A DNA stretch of 64,000 nucleotides from Gammaproteobacteria bacterium (GCA_004172865.1 SEBV01000003.1:124001-188000); one strand, 5' to 3'. Positions 26,953 to 36,092 are shown, counted from the first letter of the stretch. Made by a program: numbers and translations. Notes: a model not told the origin generated them from the sequence alone.

Positions 26953-29232
26953 ATGAATCAATTGCCGCAGCAACAGGCTGATATTACCCAAATAGCGCAC
27001 TATTCCATTCTTAGCTGCATAGGCCGCGGCGGCATGGGATTGGTTTACCTTGCGCGCGACACGCGGTTGGATCGTCAAGTAGCCATAAAATGTTTACGTG
27101 CAGAATTATTTGAACCGCACTATCGCGAGCGATTTAAACGTGAAGCACTTTTACTCGCTAAATTAAATCATCCGCATATTGTTCAAATTTACGATTACGT
27201 TGAAACCGACACGCAACTTGCGTTGGTAATGGAATATGTAAATGGACAGAATCTTCAGCAACATTTGCGTGAACATATAGTACCTATTACACAACGTATG
27301 CAATGGCTCACGCAAATTGCGCAAGGTTTAGCCGTTGCGCACGACGCTGGAATTATTCACCGCGATTTAAAAACTGAAAATATTTTAATCAACCAACACA
27401 AGCTCGCCAAAATTTCCGACTTGGGTATTGCGAAATCGCAGGATTTTAATGCGACACTTACCGATCACGTAACTGGTAGCTACGCCTCAATGTCACCCGA
27501 ACAAGCCATGGGTGAAGCGATTGATTTCCGCAGTGATTTATTTTCCTTTGGCATTCTTGCTTACCAACTTTTGTGCGGCGCGCATCCTTTCGGTGAAGCG
27601 GAAAACAAACTGCAAATCATGCAGCGAATTATTTCGCACCCCCCTATTTCGCCCACCAAAAATAATCCTGATTTACCGCCGGAAGCGGTAGAACTCTTAG
27701 GGCAACTATTAAGCAAAAATCCAGATAATCGCCCCGCGAAGACGCACTGGGTAGCAGCGCAGTGTGAAAAGCTTTATCAATGGTTTCTTGCCAATACCAA
27801 AGTAGATGAGGACCATACACAGGCTTTGCATAACACGAGCCAGTCAGGCATTCGAACAAATCCCAGCAGAAGCAATACTCAAGAACACCCTACTTTTGAA
27901 ACGCAGATTTTAAAAAAATCAGCGCCTTTATCAATGAGGATAAAAGCGTACCTTCGCAACAATATTACAACCCTTGCAGTATTCAGCTTGATTGTTGTTG
28001 CACTTGCAGGTGCTTTGGTTTGGAAGCTGCAGCCGCCAAAAATAGATAACGACATAGCTGCAAAAGAATCCACAGAACCTTATTCGCAAGCGCGAGAATT
28101 TAATAAAGGAATTGAAGCGCTCAAGCTGTTTGATCGCCCTGGCAGTTTAGAAGCCGCAGAGAAGAGCTTTAACACAATTCTCGCCCACACCTCAGACAAC
28201 GCGGCGGCTGTCGCCGGCTTATCCTTGGTTTACAGCCACAAATATATCGGTGACAACGAAGATACTATTTGGATTCAAAAAGCAGATGCAAGTGCGCAAC
28301 AATCATTGAAACTAAACTCGCAACTTGCACTCGCTCACGCTGCATTGGGGCAAGTATTTACACTCAAATCCGAGCATGAGAAAGCTTTTGCAGCTTTTGA
28401 GAAAGCACTTGCACTTGAACCCACAAATATTTTTGCATGGCGAGGCAAAGCGTCCGCATTCCGCTCGGCACAACGTTATGACGAAGCAATCCAACTTACG
28501 CAACAAGGCCTGAAACAATTTCCCCAAGAACGTTATTTCGCCGACATGTTAGGTGCCATCTATATAGAACAGAATAATTTCGCAAAAGCGGAAACGGCAT
28601 TCCGACTAAGTATTAATTTACAACCCGATGCTGTGAATGCCTATGCGGGCCTCTATATGGTACTGCAACAACAAAACCGCTTAGACGAAGCCATGCAAAT
28701 CCTGCAACAGGGACTACAAATACGTTCCAGTGCACCACTACATGGAAATCTAGGAACGGCATTATTCAATAAAGGAGATTATGTGGGTGCGGCGGCTTCA
28801 TTTGAAGACGCTGTATCACCCAATAAAGGAAACCCAAATAGCCACCTCGCTTGGGCGAATTTAGCAGACGCTCTACTTTGGATCCCCGGGCGCGAAGCTG
28901 AAGCAAAAAAAGCCTATCGTAAAGCGATTGATTTGTTAACACCGCTACTGGAACGCAGAAAAGATGATGTCACACTGATTTCGCGCAAGGCACTTTATCT
29001 GGCGCGAGTGGGAGATAGCGCACAAGCAAAACCTTTGTTAGTGCGTGTAATTGCGCTTGCACCAAAGAATGCTAATGTTAATTTTCGTGCAGGTTTAGCG
29101 TATGAGTTATTAGGCGAACGCAATTCGGCTGTGGCAACACTCACCCAAGCAGTCGAACTTGGTTACCCATTAAAGCTTATTCAAGCGGAGCCTGACTTGT
29201 TAGAGTTACGCCGCGCAAGCGGTAATTTCTAA
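26953..29232 (+). CDS. membrane Ser/Thr protein kinase with TPR C-terminus
   Basis: A Hanks-type kinase of 759 residues. The kinase domain (about 16-280) has the glycine loop GRGGMG (24-29), ATP-binding Lys46 in VAIK, the catalytic loop HRDLKTEN (136-143), a DLG in place of DFG, and MSPEQA at the end of the activation segment. One transmembrane helix follows at about 339-358. The remaining ~400 residues form tandem TPR units (for example ALAHAALGQVFTLKSEHEKA and AKAETAFRLSINLQPDA). The TPR part would be periplasmic if the kinase is cytoplasmic. It lies between the FHA-winged-helix gene and a small unknown gene in what looks like one operon. The FHA protein is the natural candidate substrate or reader. 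Confidence 0.9.
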   Translation: MNQLPQQQADITQIAHYSILSCIGRGGMGLVYLARDTRLDRQVAIKCLRAELFEPHYRERFKREALLLAKLNHPHIVQIYDYVETDTQLALVMEYVNGQNLQQHLREHIVPITQRMQWLTQIAQGLAVAHDAGIIHRDLKTENILINQHKLAKISDLGIAKSQDFNATLTDHVTGSYASMSPEQAMGEAIDFRSDLFSFGILAYQLLCGAHPFGEAENKLQIMQRIISHPPISPTKNNPDLPPEAVELLGQLLSKNPDNRPAKTHWVAAQCEKLYQWFLANTKVDEDHTQALHNTSQSGIRTNPSRSNTQEHPTFETQILKKSAPLSMRIKAYLRNNITTLAVFSLIVVALAGALVWKLQPPKIDNDIAAKESTEPYSQAREFNKGIEALKLFDRPGSLEAAEKSFNTILAHTSDNAAAVAGLSLVYSHKYIGDNEDTIWIQKADASAQQSLKLNSQLALAHAALGQVFTLKSEHEKAFAAFEKALALEPTNIFAWRGKASAFRSAQRYDEAIQLTQQGLKQFPQERYFADMLGAIYIEQNNFAKAETAFRLSINLQPDAVNAYAGLYMVLQQQNRLDEAMQILQQGLQIRSSAPLHGNLGTALFNKGDYVGAAASFEDAVSPNKGNPNSHLAWANLADALLWIPGREAEAKKAYRKAIDLLTPLLERRKDDVTLISRKALYLARVGDSAQAKPLLVRVIALAPKNANVNFRAGLAYELLGERNSAVATLTQAVELGYPLKLIQAEPDLLELRRASGNF

Positions 29233-29275
29233 ATCACGTAATGAAGTTTTACAGTCACTTACTAAAGGATTCAAC

Positions 29276-29668
29276 ATGACCAAATATTTATTTACTCTTT
29301 TATTTCCCAAAAGCATTGACGCAAGCCTAGTCACCCAAGTAAATTTTCAGGTTACGGGTGATCCAGCTCTTGAGCCACCGTTACCCCAAGATAAAATGCC
29401 TGCGCAAATTAACGTAGGTGACACCCTTACTTTTACCTACCAACAAGCTAATCCTAATGTACAAATGAGTAGCTGCTTGTTAACTCAATTTAACATCGAT
29501 ACATCACAAAAAGAGACAGACCTAGACTTTACCGATGACTTTGATAAACCTATTACAGTAACCGACTCGTGGGTAGGGTCTTGGGTATTCCACTTATTGG
29601 GAATGTATAAAGTCAACGACACGAATGCCGCATTTTATCTTGACCCTGAAGCAACCTTCCATCCTTAA
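29276..29668 (+). CDS. small protein of unknown function downstream of the kinase
   Basis: A 130-residue soluble protein that I do not recognise. It has a strong AAAGGA ribosome-binding site six bases before the ATG and starts 43 bases after the kinase stop, so it is probably expressed with it. The sequence is rich in Thr, Asp and aromatic residues in alternating patterns and looks like an all-beta fold. It has no signal peptide, membrane segment or obvious catalytic motif, and a single Cys. An acidic stretch (TDLDFTDDFDK) and a WVGSWVF stretch stand out. It could be a kinase substrate or effector; this is only inferred from position. Confidence 0.72.
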   Translation: MTKYLFTLLFPKSIDASLVTQVNFQVTGDPALEPPLPQDKMPAQINVGDTLTFTYQQANPNVQMSSCLLTQFNIDTSQKETDLDFTDDFDKPITVTDSWVGSWVFHLLGMYKVNDTNAAFYLDPEATFHP

Positions 29669-29731
29669 AAACTAAAATATCATGAACCTCATTGCACTCG
29701 CTTACTCAGGAGTGCATTACAATCAGCCCGA

Positions 29732-31012
29732 TCAAACCTGAAAACTCTTAATTAAAAGAGAGTCGTCATCCAGTTTTTTACAAACTTGCTCAATCAAATC
29801 ACCTGCATTAAAAATCGCACTGCTCTTATTCACATCCGCCGCATAATGCTTCAGCGCTTTCGAGGTTTTAGCTTTCTGCAACATATTGCCAATCATTGGA
29901 GCAACCTGCTCCGCTTTAAATTTCTCTGGCATTACGTAAGTGCCTAAACCTAATTTATAAATGCGATCCGCATTGTCAGGTTGGTCATACTTAAGTGGAC
30001 GAATCAATTGCGGAATGCCTGCTTTAATCGCTTGTGCAGTCGTGCCTATTCCACCGTGATGGATAATCGCCAGGGCTTTTGGTAAAGCATATTCAAAATC
30101 TACATAGCCCATATGCGTACACAAGTTAGAACCCTGTAAGAATTCAATGCCGCTATTGCCGCCTACAAATAATCCCGGCACTTGCAATTGCTCGCAGATT
30201 TTTCGCCCTTCTTTAAACAAGTCTTCAACATCTTTTACGCCTGTGCCAGAGGTAAAAATAATTGGTGCCCCGTGCTGTTCGATAAACGTATCTAATTCAG
30301 TTCGGCTGGTGTTATTAGCATGATTCAGCAAAGGAAAGCCCACCAGCTTTATATTTTTTGGCCAGTCCTTCGCGCGCATTCCAAACCACTCTGGAAAAAA
30401 ACCTATCTGTAATAGCGGCGTGGATTTGCTACGGAATTTTAACGGGCAATTTACACGCTCACGTGCAGCTCTGTATTCGGCACTATGAGGTGAGCGGCAA
30501 AATCGATTAAATTTTGCTTTACGATTTCGCCGCAATAAAAAACGCATAACAAATGGAGGAATATAGGAAGGAATTACCCAACTCGTGGGTGCGGGAGGAC
30601 TAAATGCTGAAAAAATAATATTGGGGGATAGAATAAATTCGACAACAGGAATATTGAATTTTTCTGCCGCTACTCTTGCTCCGTTTTCTTCACCCAAGGA
30701 CAGCACTACTATATTCTGGCCCGCTAAATTTTTTACATACTCGAACGCTGGCTCAAATGCAGGGGCGTGGTAGTGCTCAAAATTATCGGTGCGGTTAGTG
30801 CGTTCCCAAGCTTCGGGAGTATTGCCCTTATGGTATTGCTCGATAGTGCCGACTGAAACAAATTCAAAACCAGCGGCTAAAATTCTCGGTTTAAAATAAT
30901 CGTTCGATAAAAATGCAACTTCATATCCACGTCGCTGTAATTCTAATCCGACTCCAACCATAGGGTCGATGTCGCCACCAGTTCCTAGCGCATAGATTAT
31001 TATTTTTAACAT
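29732..31012 (-). CDS. UDP-glycosyltransferase-like protein (GT1/GT28 fold)
   Basis: A 426-residue GT-B glycosyltransferase of the type that glycosylates lipids, sterols or natural products. The N-terminal acceptor domain starts with the typical GTGGDIDPMVGVGLELQRRG. The C-terminal donor domain has the signature HHGGIGTTAQAIKAGIPQL followed by DQPDNADRI, which binds the nucleotide sugar. No signal peptide or membrane span is evident. It starts 18 bases after pyrB on the same strand, so it is probably transcribed from the pyrB promoter. Acceptor and sugar cannot be read from sequence. Confidence 0.87.
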   Translation of the reverse strand: MLKIIIYALGTGGDIDPMVGVGLELQRRGYEVAFLSNDYFKPRILAAGFEFVSVGTIEQYHKGNTPEAWERTNRTDNFEHYHAPAFEPAFEYVKNLAGQNIVVLSLGEENGARVAAEKFNIPVVEFILSPNIIFSAFSPPAPTSWVIPSYIPPFVMRFLLRRNRKAKFNRFCRSPHSAEYRAARERVNCPLKFRSKSTPLLQIGFFPEWFGMRAKDWPKNIKLVGFPLLNHANNTSRTELDTFIEQHGAPIIFTSGTGVKDVEDLFKEGRKICEQLQVPGLFVGGNSGIEFLQGSNLCTHMGYVDFEYALPKALAIIHHGGIGTTAQAIKAGIPQLIRPLKYDQPDNADRIYKLGLGTYVMPEKFKAEQVAPMIGNMLQKAKTSKALKHYAADVNKSSAIFNAGDLIEQVCKKLDDDSLLIKSFQV

Positions 31013-31030
31013 CAGACATCCCGATTTAGA

Positions 31031-32044
31031 TTAGCCACGCAACGAACTATGCCAATTCACTTCGCGCGCATATTTATCCACCTGATCTGCAACATTCAGT
31101 ACCAGGGCGAACAAGGCCATGCGTACCAAAACGCCGTTATCGGTTTGGCGAAAAATGGCGAGATTGGGATTTGAATTTAAATCGTTGTCCAACTCATTTG
31201 CGTCAGCGCGGGAATCGCGTGGCAGCGGATGCATAATTACAGTGTTTGGTTCGCAGTGTTGTGTGTAGAGCCGTTGGTTTAATCGATAACGACCGCGATA
31301 CAAATCTGCTTCTTGTTTATTGTTAAAGCGCTCTTCTTGAATACGTGTTGAGTAAGCGATATCAATGTGAGAAATACTTTGAGTCAGATCATCAGTCACA
31401 GTAACTTTGTGACCTGCCTTGCGCAGATCCTCAATAATATATTCAGGCATCGCCAATTCTTTTGGTGAAACCAGAATCAAATGAATATTAGTAAAAACAC
31501 ATAAAAGCTTACTGAGTGAATGCACGGTACGGCCATGTTTTAAATCACCGATCATGGCGATACGCATTCCATCAATGGTGCGATTTTTGGAGTGTAATTC
31601 TTTACGAATCGTATATAAGTCTAACAGCGCTTGCGTGGGATGTTCATTAGGACCATCACCACCATTGATGACGGGAACGCGGCTGCCTTCGGCAAATTCC
31701 GCGACTGAACCACCCGCCGGGTGACGCATGCAAATTACATCGCTGTAGCCAGAGAGAACGCGAGCAGTGTCGTAAAGCGATTCACCTTTGGTAATAGACG
31801 AACTTTCAAAACCGGTCGTTTCACGAACATTGCCGCCCAGCAAATTAAAGGCTGCGCCAAAGCTTACTCGCGTACGTGTACTTGGCTCGAAAAACATATT
31901 GCCAAGGATCGCGCCTTCAAGCACCCGCGTCACCTTGTGGCGCAATGCATAAGGCTCCATGGCATCTGCCACTTCAAAAACACGTTGAATATCCGCACGG
32001 TCAAATTGGTTAATCGAAAGAATGTGAGCGCCAGTAAAGTTCAC
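31031..32044 (-). CDS. pyrB: aspartate carbamoyltransferase catalytic chain
   Basis: Condenses carbamoyl phosphate with aspartate in pyrimidine synthesis. The 337 residues show the carbamoyl-phosphate motif STRTR, the HPTQALLDLYTI stretch, GDLKHGRTVHSL and HPLPR. The sequence resembles the E. coli-type chain more than the Pseudomonas type that needs an inactive PyrC partner, and neither pyrI nor pyrC is adjacent. The start is GTG, supported by AAGGA seven bases upstream. A promoter-like TTGGTA-N17-TAAAAT lies about 75 bases upstream. A GT-B glycosyltransferase gene follows. Confidence 0.94.
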   Translation of the reverse strand: MNFTGAHILSINQFDRADIQRVFEVADAMEPYALRHKVTRVLEGAILGNMFFEPSTRTRVSFGAAFNLLGGNVRETTGFESSSITKGESLYDTARVLSGYSDVICMRHPAGGSVAEFAEGSRVPVINGGDGPNEHPTQALLDLYTIRKELHSKNRTIDGMRIAMIGDLKHGRTVHSLSKLLCVFTNIHLILVSPKELAMPEYIIEDLRKAGHKVTVTDDLTQSISHIDIAYSTRIQEERFNNKQEADLYRGRYRLNQRLYTQHCEPNTVIMHPLPRDSRADANELDNDLNSNPNLAIFRQTDNGVLVRMALFALVLNVADQVDKYAREVNWHSSLRG

Positions 32045-32109
32045 AAGTGAGTCCTTAAAGCTGAGGGTGGACAGGATGACAACCCAGAAAGGATTATCGG
32101 CAACGATCT

Positions 32110-32145
32110 TGCGCGCATTTTAACGGGAGATGGGGTGACTACCAA
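32110..32145 (-). promoter_or_regulatory. predicted pyrB promoter
   Basis: On the minus strand, TTGGTA (32140-32145), a 17-base spacer and TAAAAT (32117-32122), followed at once by GCGCGC. Spacing is ideal and the discriminator is GC-rich, as at the metG, rhlE, DUF1820, DUF6172 and prfB promoters. Unlike those, there is no TGn extension or T-run. Confidence 0.6.
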
Positions 32146-32182
32146 TGTTTTTATTGCGATGAGGCGAATTAAAAAAGAAGGG

Positions 32183-33358
32183 TTAAAGCCAATCCACTGG
32201 CGATAAGGGAATTCTGCTGGTGTCCGCAATTCGCTCTTTAACGGGTAATGAGAGCTTTACTTTCTCAAGTGCCATAAGCGCGGTGGTTCGATAAGTCGTG
32301 AGTTTGCCGCCCATGACCGAAATCAATCGCGGGCGAGCTTCGTTATCCACTTCAAACAATACCTCGCGAGTGCGAGAAAAAGCCGATTTTTCGCTTCGCG
32401 GCAAAACCCGTAATCCCGCAAAACTGCCGACTTGATTGGCATCTACTTCTAGCGCTGGAAAGTAATGCGACAAGACTTCGAGCAGATAATCGCGCTCCTC
32501 GGCTGAACATTGAGCTTGCTCCGGCGTACCGTAATGGATTTTTTCTGTCGTACCTACGAGCAACTTCCCTTGCCATGGCAGGACAAAAACAGCACGCTTA
32601 TCTTGCGGAGCCTCAAGGTAAAAGTAATTATTGAGCAAAGGCGGCAACACCAAGTGACTGCCCTGCACCAAATCCACTTTGGGTAGATACATATCTGGCT
32701 CTATACGCGAAATAATGTCGCTCGCCCAAGGGCCAGCACAATTTACCAGCACGCGACAGCTGGCAGTCTTGAACCCAAATTCACTCTCAAACTCAACGAT
32801 GCAACTGTGTGAGTTAACGTGTGCAGATACGAAATGGCCCGGCATTTCACATTCAGCACCCAACTCCATAGCGGAATGCAGCACTGCTCTGGTGAGCGCA
32901 GCATCGTCGGTTTGGGCTTCGTAGTAACGAAAAACAGATTTCAACCCATCTTGTTTCAAGCCTTCAAGGCTGTCCCATTGAGATGACGGCAGGCTTTTGA
33001 ATCTCGCATTTGAATCCAACCCGGACAGCAATGAATAGAGGCTAAGCCCGCTGCGAATCGTGAGGGAATTACGTTTGGAGTCTTCGTAAACGGGAATGTG
33101 CAACGGTTTTAGTTTTACCAAATCCGGCGCTAGCTTAAGCAATAAGGCGCGCTCATGGAGGCTTTCACGTACTAAACCGAATTGTGAGGTTTCAAGATAA
33201 CGTAGACCGCCATGAATTAATTTAGAGGATTTGCTTGAGGTTCCGGCAGCGGGAAAAGACTGTTCCAACACCAATACACTGTAGCCAGCAGCAGCAGCGG
33301 CTTGTGCCACTCCCGCCCCCTGTATACCAGCGCCTATAACCACCAAATCATATTTCAT
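32183..33358 (-). CDS. FAD-dependent glycerol-3-phosphate dehydrogenase-like protein
   Basis: A flavoprotein that probably oxidises glycerol 3-phosphate or a related polyol phosphate. The N-terminal dinucleotide-binding motif is GAGIQGAGVAQAAA, and the DAO-fold stretches SSKLIHGGLRYLE, VNCAGPWASDI and SVMGGKLTTYR match GlpD. At 391 residues it is about 110 shorter than E. coli GlpD and lacks the C-terminal helical domain; such short forms exist as a separate subgroup. The FGGY kinase and deacetylase genes lie upstream on the same strand, with a hairpin after the deacetylase. A kinase-dehydrogenase pair would recreate the GlpK-GlpD route. Confidence 0.85.
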   Translation of the reverse strand: MKYDLVVIGAGIQGAGVAQAAAAAGYSVLVLEQSFPAAGTSSKSSKLIHGGLRYLETSQFGLVRESLHERALLLKLAPDLVKLKPLHIPVYEDSKRNSLTIRSGLSLYSLLSGLDSNARFKSLPSSQWDSLEGLKQDGLKSVFRYYEAQTDDAALTRAVLHSAMELGAECEMPGHFVSAHVNSHSCIVEFESEFGFKTASCRVLVNCAGPWASDIISRIEPDMYLPKVDLVQGSHLVLPPLLNNYFYLEAPQDKRAVFVLPWQGKLLVGTTEKIHYGTPEQAQCSAEERDYLLEVLSHYFPALEVDANQVGSFAGLRVLPRSEKSAFSRTREVLFEVDNEARPRLISVMGGKLTTYRTTALMALEKVKLSLPVKERIADTSRIPLSPVDWL

Positions 33359-33482
33359 TAATAACGTCCAACCGAAAGATAACGAAGTTTAACCGAGTTC
33401 TGTATAAATCAAATATCTAATCTAAGTATTAATTTTTGTAATTTATGTTCTAAGCAGCCTGGGATCAAGATTCTCTGGATCG

Positions 33483-33501
33483 CCGAAATTAAAAATTTCG
33501 G
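33483..33501 (-). terminator. hairpin after the deacetylase gene, possible weak terminator
   Basis: Arms CCGAAATT and AATTTCGG around AAA, directly beyond the deacetylase stop on the minus strand. No long T-run follows on that strand, so it may only attenuate or stabilise. Confidence 0.4.
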
Positions 33502-33502
33502 T

Positions 33503-34381
33503 TTACTTCCATAACCAATCCCAAAATCCAGGCAAATGAAACTTGCTGTTTGCATCGCTTATTGTTCTCGCCAAAGCTGCATTTTTCAGTTCTTCACGAT
33601 CATCATAAAAAGGCTTTTCTGACACTGGCATGTGAAGTTCGCGTGCTACCTGCAGCAAAATATTCAAATAAACGTCGACATTTCTGGCGGTGTAACTATT
33701 TACGTCGTGAAAGGTGACCACAATTGGTGTGACTCCATTTACAACCGGCATAACTCCAGCCATCCAATCTTGCCGCGTCGCAGTTAGTTGTTTCAATAAG
33801 TTAGAGTGCTTATGCCAACTCCAATTTACACCCCAAATTACACCGTCATTTGCACTCAAATCAGTGAGTAACATTTGCAGTCCATGTCGATGATAAGCGT
33901 CAAGCGTACGAGCATCGAAATTCCAAAATGGTGGTCGCACCAATTGTGGTGCTACACCAGCAGCTTCTGTTAAATCGGCTACGCCATTTTGTAATGACAA
34001 CTCGAACTCATCCGGCGGTAAAAAGCGATGATTGGCATGGTGCACCGTTGATGTATGAAATGCTAATAGATGGCCTTCGTCATATTCACGCTTTAATAAC
34101 GGATGACCAGCTTTAGTTCCTCCGCCGCGCGCTGCACGCGTTTGGTTGAAAAAAATAACTTTAATATCAGACTGAATTGAGTTGTGAGCTAAAGCAGCGA
34201 GAACTTTTTCTGTTGGATTATTTCTTATTGCACCACTCGGGCCGTCATCGAAAGTAATAAGAAAACGGATAGGCGCTAGCGTTGATTCAGAATTTATTTG
34301 TGCTTCCGCAACACAGCTATTAAAAATCAAAACAGCTAAACACAAGAGTTTAGTAATTTGGGATAAAAAACTATTTAACAT
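33503..34381 (-). CDS. secreted polysaccharide deacetylase (NodB homology domain)
   Basis: A carbohydrate esterase 4-type deacetylase, 292 residues, exported by a Sec signal peptide with probable cleavage after AEA near residue 27. The catalytic motifs are visible: TFDDGPS (general base Asp and first metal Asp), a metal-binding His pair in HTSTVHH, RPPFW, and FHDVNS near the C-terminus. Likely substrates are acetylated polysaccharides such as xylan, chitin or peptidoglycan; the exact one cannot be told. It sits between an FGGY kinase and a GlpD-like gene, an unusual partner set for an extracellular enzyme. Confidence 0.87.
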   Translation of the reverse strand: MLNSFLSQITKLLCLAVLIFNSCVAEAQINSESTLAPIRFLITFDDGPSGAIRNNPTEKVLAALAHNSIQSDIKVIFFNQTRAARGGGTKAGHPLLKREYDEGHLLAFHTSTVHHANHRFLPPDEFELSLQNGVADLTEAAGVAPQLVRPPFWNFDARTLDAYHRHGLQMLLTDLSANDGVIWGVNWSWHKHSNLLKQLTATRQDWMAGVMPVVNGVTPIVVTFHDVNSYTARNVDVYLNILLQVARELHMPVSEKPFYDDREELKNAALARTISDANSKFHLPGFWDWLWK

Positions 34382-34426
34382 TTTTCTAGCACTTTCCTTA
34401 ATATAAATAAATTTTATTTTTAACGT

Positions 34427-35959
34427 TCAACCAAGCCATTTTTTCATGGCATCCTGCCATACTAAAAATCGCTTATTTAACTTGGCGTTCGATTCAGGTT
34501 TAAAGACTTGTTCTTCACCTACAAACTGCCATTCAGTAGAAATTCCTGCGGCCATGCAAGCAATACCTTGCAATGTTGCATCAGCATTATCACTACGATG
34601 AACTGCAATGCTAGTGAGATCCGCAATTTTTTGACAAATTGCATTTGAATTACTTAAACCACCGCTAATATATATTTTCTCAGCAGGCCCAAGCTTGTTC
34701 ATTAAAGTCACATTCACAACAATTTGAAATACCACCGATTCAAGCCAGGCCAAGATTTTTTCCGGCGCTGAAAGATTTTCGCTAAATTGTGATTGCAAAT
34801 CAGTTCGCCAATAAGGCGCGCTCAGCCCACCAATTGCATTCAGAAAATAACAACTTTTTATTGGATTAAGTTGCAACGCACTTTCTATGTCAACGGGTGT
34901 TATTTTTACCGCCGTTTGCTGCTGTAAAAAGCCAATCGCTGACGCAGCTCCATTAACCGTTGCTTCCCATGCATATAGCTTTTGAGGAAAAGTCGTTTCT
35001 TTATTTTCTACGGCAAAAAAATCATCCAAATAACAAGGAGAAGACGATACTTTCATTGTTGCTTCAGCTTTTAAAAAAGCTGTTTGGATTTTTCCTGGCA
35101 ACCACAAAGGGCTTACTAATAAACCTTCCGGCGCTTGTAAATTCTCACTAACTCGCTGAACAAATGCGCCTGTGCCTATATTAATGTAACAGGTATTTTT
35201 ATCGGGAATTCCGCGAGCAAACAATGAAGCACCTTGGTCTCGCGCACTCGCTTTAAATGGAACTCGATGCTTACCAATTTCAACATCACCAAAATAACTA
35301 TTGTGAAATTCACATTCCGGTAATACTTCTTGCGGAATAGAAAATAAATTCAGCAAAAACGAGTCCCAATTATTTTCTTTTAAGTTCCACAATAACGTAC
35401 GCTGCGCATGACCAGGATCTACAAGGTTTTTACCGGTTAGATGCCAAAAAACATAACTCACTATAGGCCCAATACTGAGCGAATTATTTTTGTAGGCAGT
35501 GATGACCTTGTTATTATTTTCTAAACACCATTTTATTTTACTAGCGCCGTAATGTGGCGATACGCGCAGTCCCGTCACTAATTGAGCTTGCTCGTGGGCT
35601 AATGAAATATCCTTTAAATAGTTTTCGCCGCGCGTATCTTGCCAACTTAGTACCGGTGATAGGGCTTCACCCGTTTGGTTATTCCAGCATAAAAGCGAAG
35701 AGCCCTGCCCTGCAAAACCTGCAGCCACAATGTGCTTTACATCATCACCTAAAGCCAGACTAATTTTTTTCAAACAGTCTTTTATACCATTCAAAATATC
35801 TTGCGGATTTTGCTCGATATGCTCAACACCATTAACAAATATTTGCGAAGTGCTGCATGCCGCAGAAAAACAATATAGCTGTTCGCCCGCTTGAGTGTAA
35901 ACGGCGACACGCGAACTTTGACCGCCTTGATCAATGGCGAGGATGAGAGATTTAGGCAT
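34427..35959 (-). CDS. FGGY-family carbohydrate kinase, glycerol/xylulose kinase-like
   Basis: A 510-residue cytoplasmic sugar or polyol kinase with two actin-like domains. The N-terminal phosphate-binding motif is AIDQGGQSSRVAVY, where true glycerol kinases have DQGTTSSR. The mid-domain stretches LSWQDTRG and INIGTGAF and the C-terminal ISGGLSNSNAICQKIAD fit the family. Because a GlpD-like dehydrogenase lies downstream, glycerol or a related polyol is a plausible substrate, but a pentulose cannot be excluded. No transporter gene is adjacent. Only a poor ribosome-binding site is seen; two 17-base tandem repeats lie just upstream. Confidence 0.86.
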   Translation of the reverse strand: MPKSLILAIDQGGQSSRVAVYTQAGEQLYCFSAACSTSQIFVNGVEHIEQNPQDILNGIKDCLKKISLALGDDVKHIVAAGFAGQGSSLLCWNNQTGEALSPVLSWQDTRGENYLKDISLAHEQAQLVTGLRVSPHYGASKIKWCLENNNKVITAYKNNSLSIGPIVSYVFWHLTGKNLVDPGHAQRTLLWNLKENNWDSFLLNLFSIPQEVLPECEFHNSYFGDVEIGKHRVPFKASARDQGASLFARGIPDKNTCYINIGTGAFVQRVSENLQAPEGLLVSPLWLPGKIQTAFLKAEATMKVSSSPCYLDDFFAVENKETTFPQKLYAWEATVNGAASAIGFLQQQTAVKITPVDIESALQLNPIKSCYFLNAIGGLSAPYWRTDLQSQFSENLSAPEKILAWLESVVFQIVVNVTLMNKLGPAEKIYISGGLSNSNAICQKIADLTSIAVHRSDNADATLQGIACMAAGISTEWQFVGEEQVFKPESNAKLNKRFLVWQDAMKKWLG

Positions 35960-35973
35960 ATTATTTTTATAAT

Positions 35974-36007
35974 CCTGTAACTTTTGTAATCTTGTAACTT
36001 TTATAAC
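35974..36007. repeat. two tandem 17-base repeats upstream of the FGGY kinase
   Basis: Units at 35974-35990 and 35991-36007 share 15 of 17 positions, with core TGTAACTTTT. They lie 15-48 bases upstream of the kinase start and could be regulator half-sites or a simple duplication. Confidence 0.5.
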
Positions 36008-36065
36008 CCTAATGTTTTCAAAAAGTTTAACCGTTTAGTTAAAAACCTGCATCTTTAACTCAACT

Positions 36066-36092
36066 ATAAAAAAAGCGGCCTGAGCCGCTTCT
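36066..36092 (-). terminator. rho-independent terminator of the DUF1820 gene
   Basis: Arms AAGCGGC and GCCGCTT with a 4-base loop; on the minus strand a seven-base T-run follows. It lies 17 bases beyond the DUF1820 stop. Confidence 0.85.

Noticed and set aside
24489-29668. Type VI secretion regulatory locus
   Set aside because: FHA and kinase genes resemble such loci, but no structural type VI genes are present in the window.
29693-29716. Hairpin TGCACTC / GAGTGCA after the small kinase-operon gene as a terminator
   Set aside because: Ten-base loop and no T-run on either strand; not strong enough to list.
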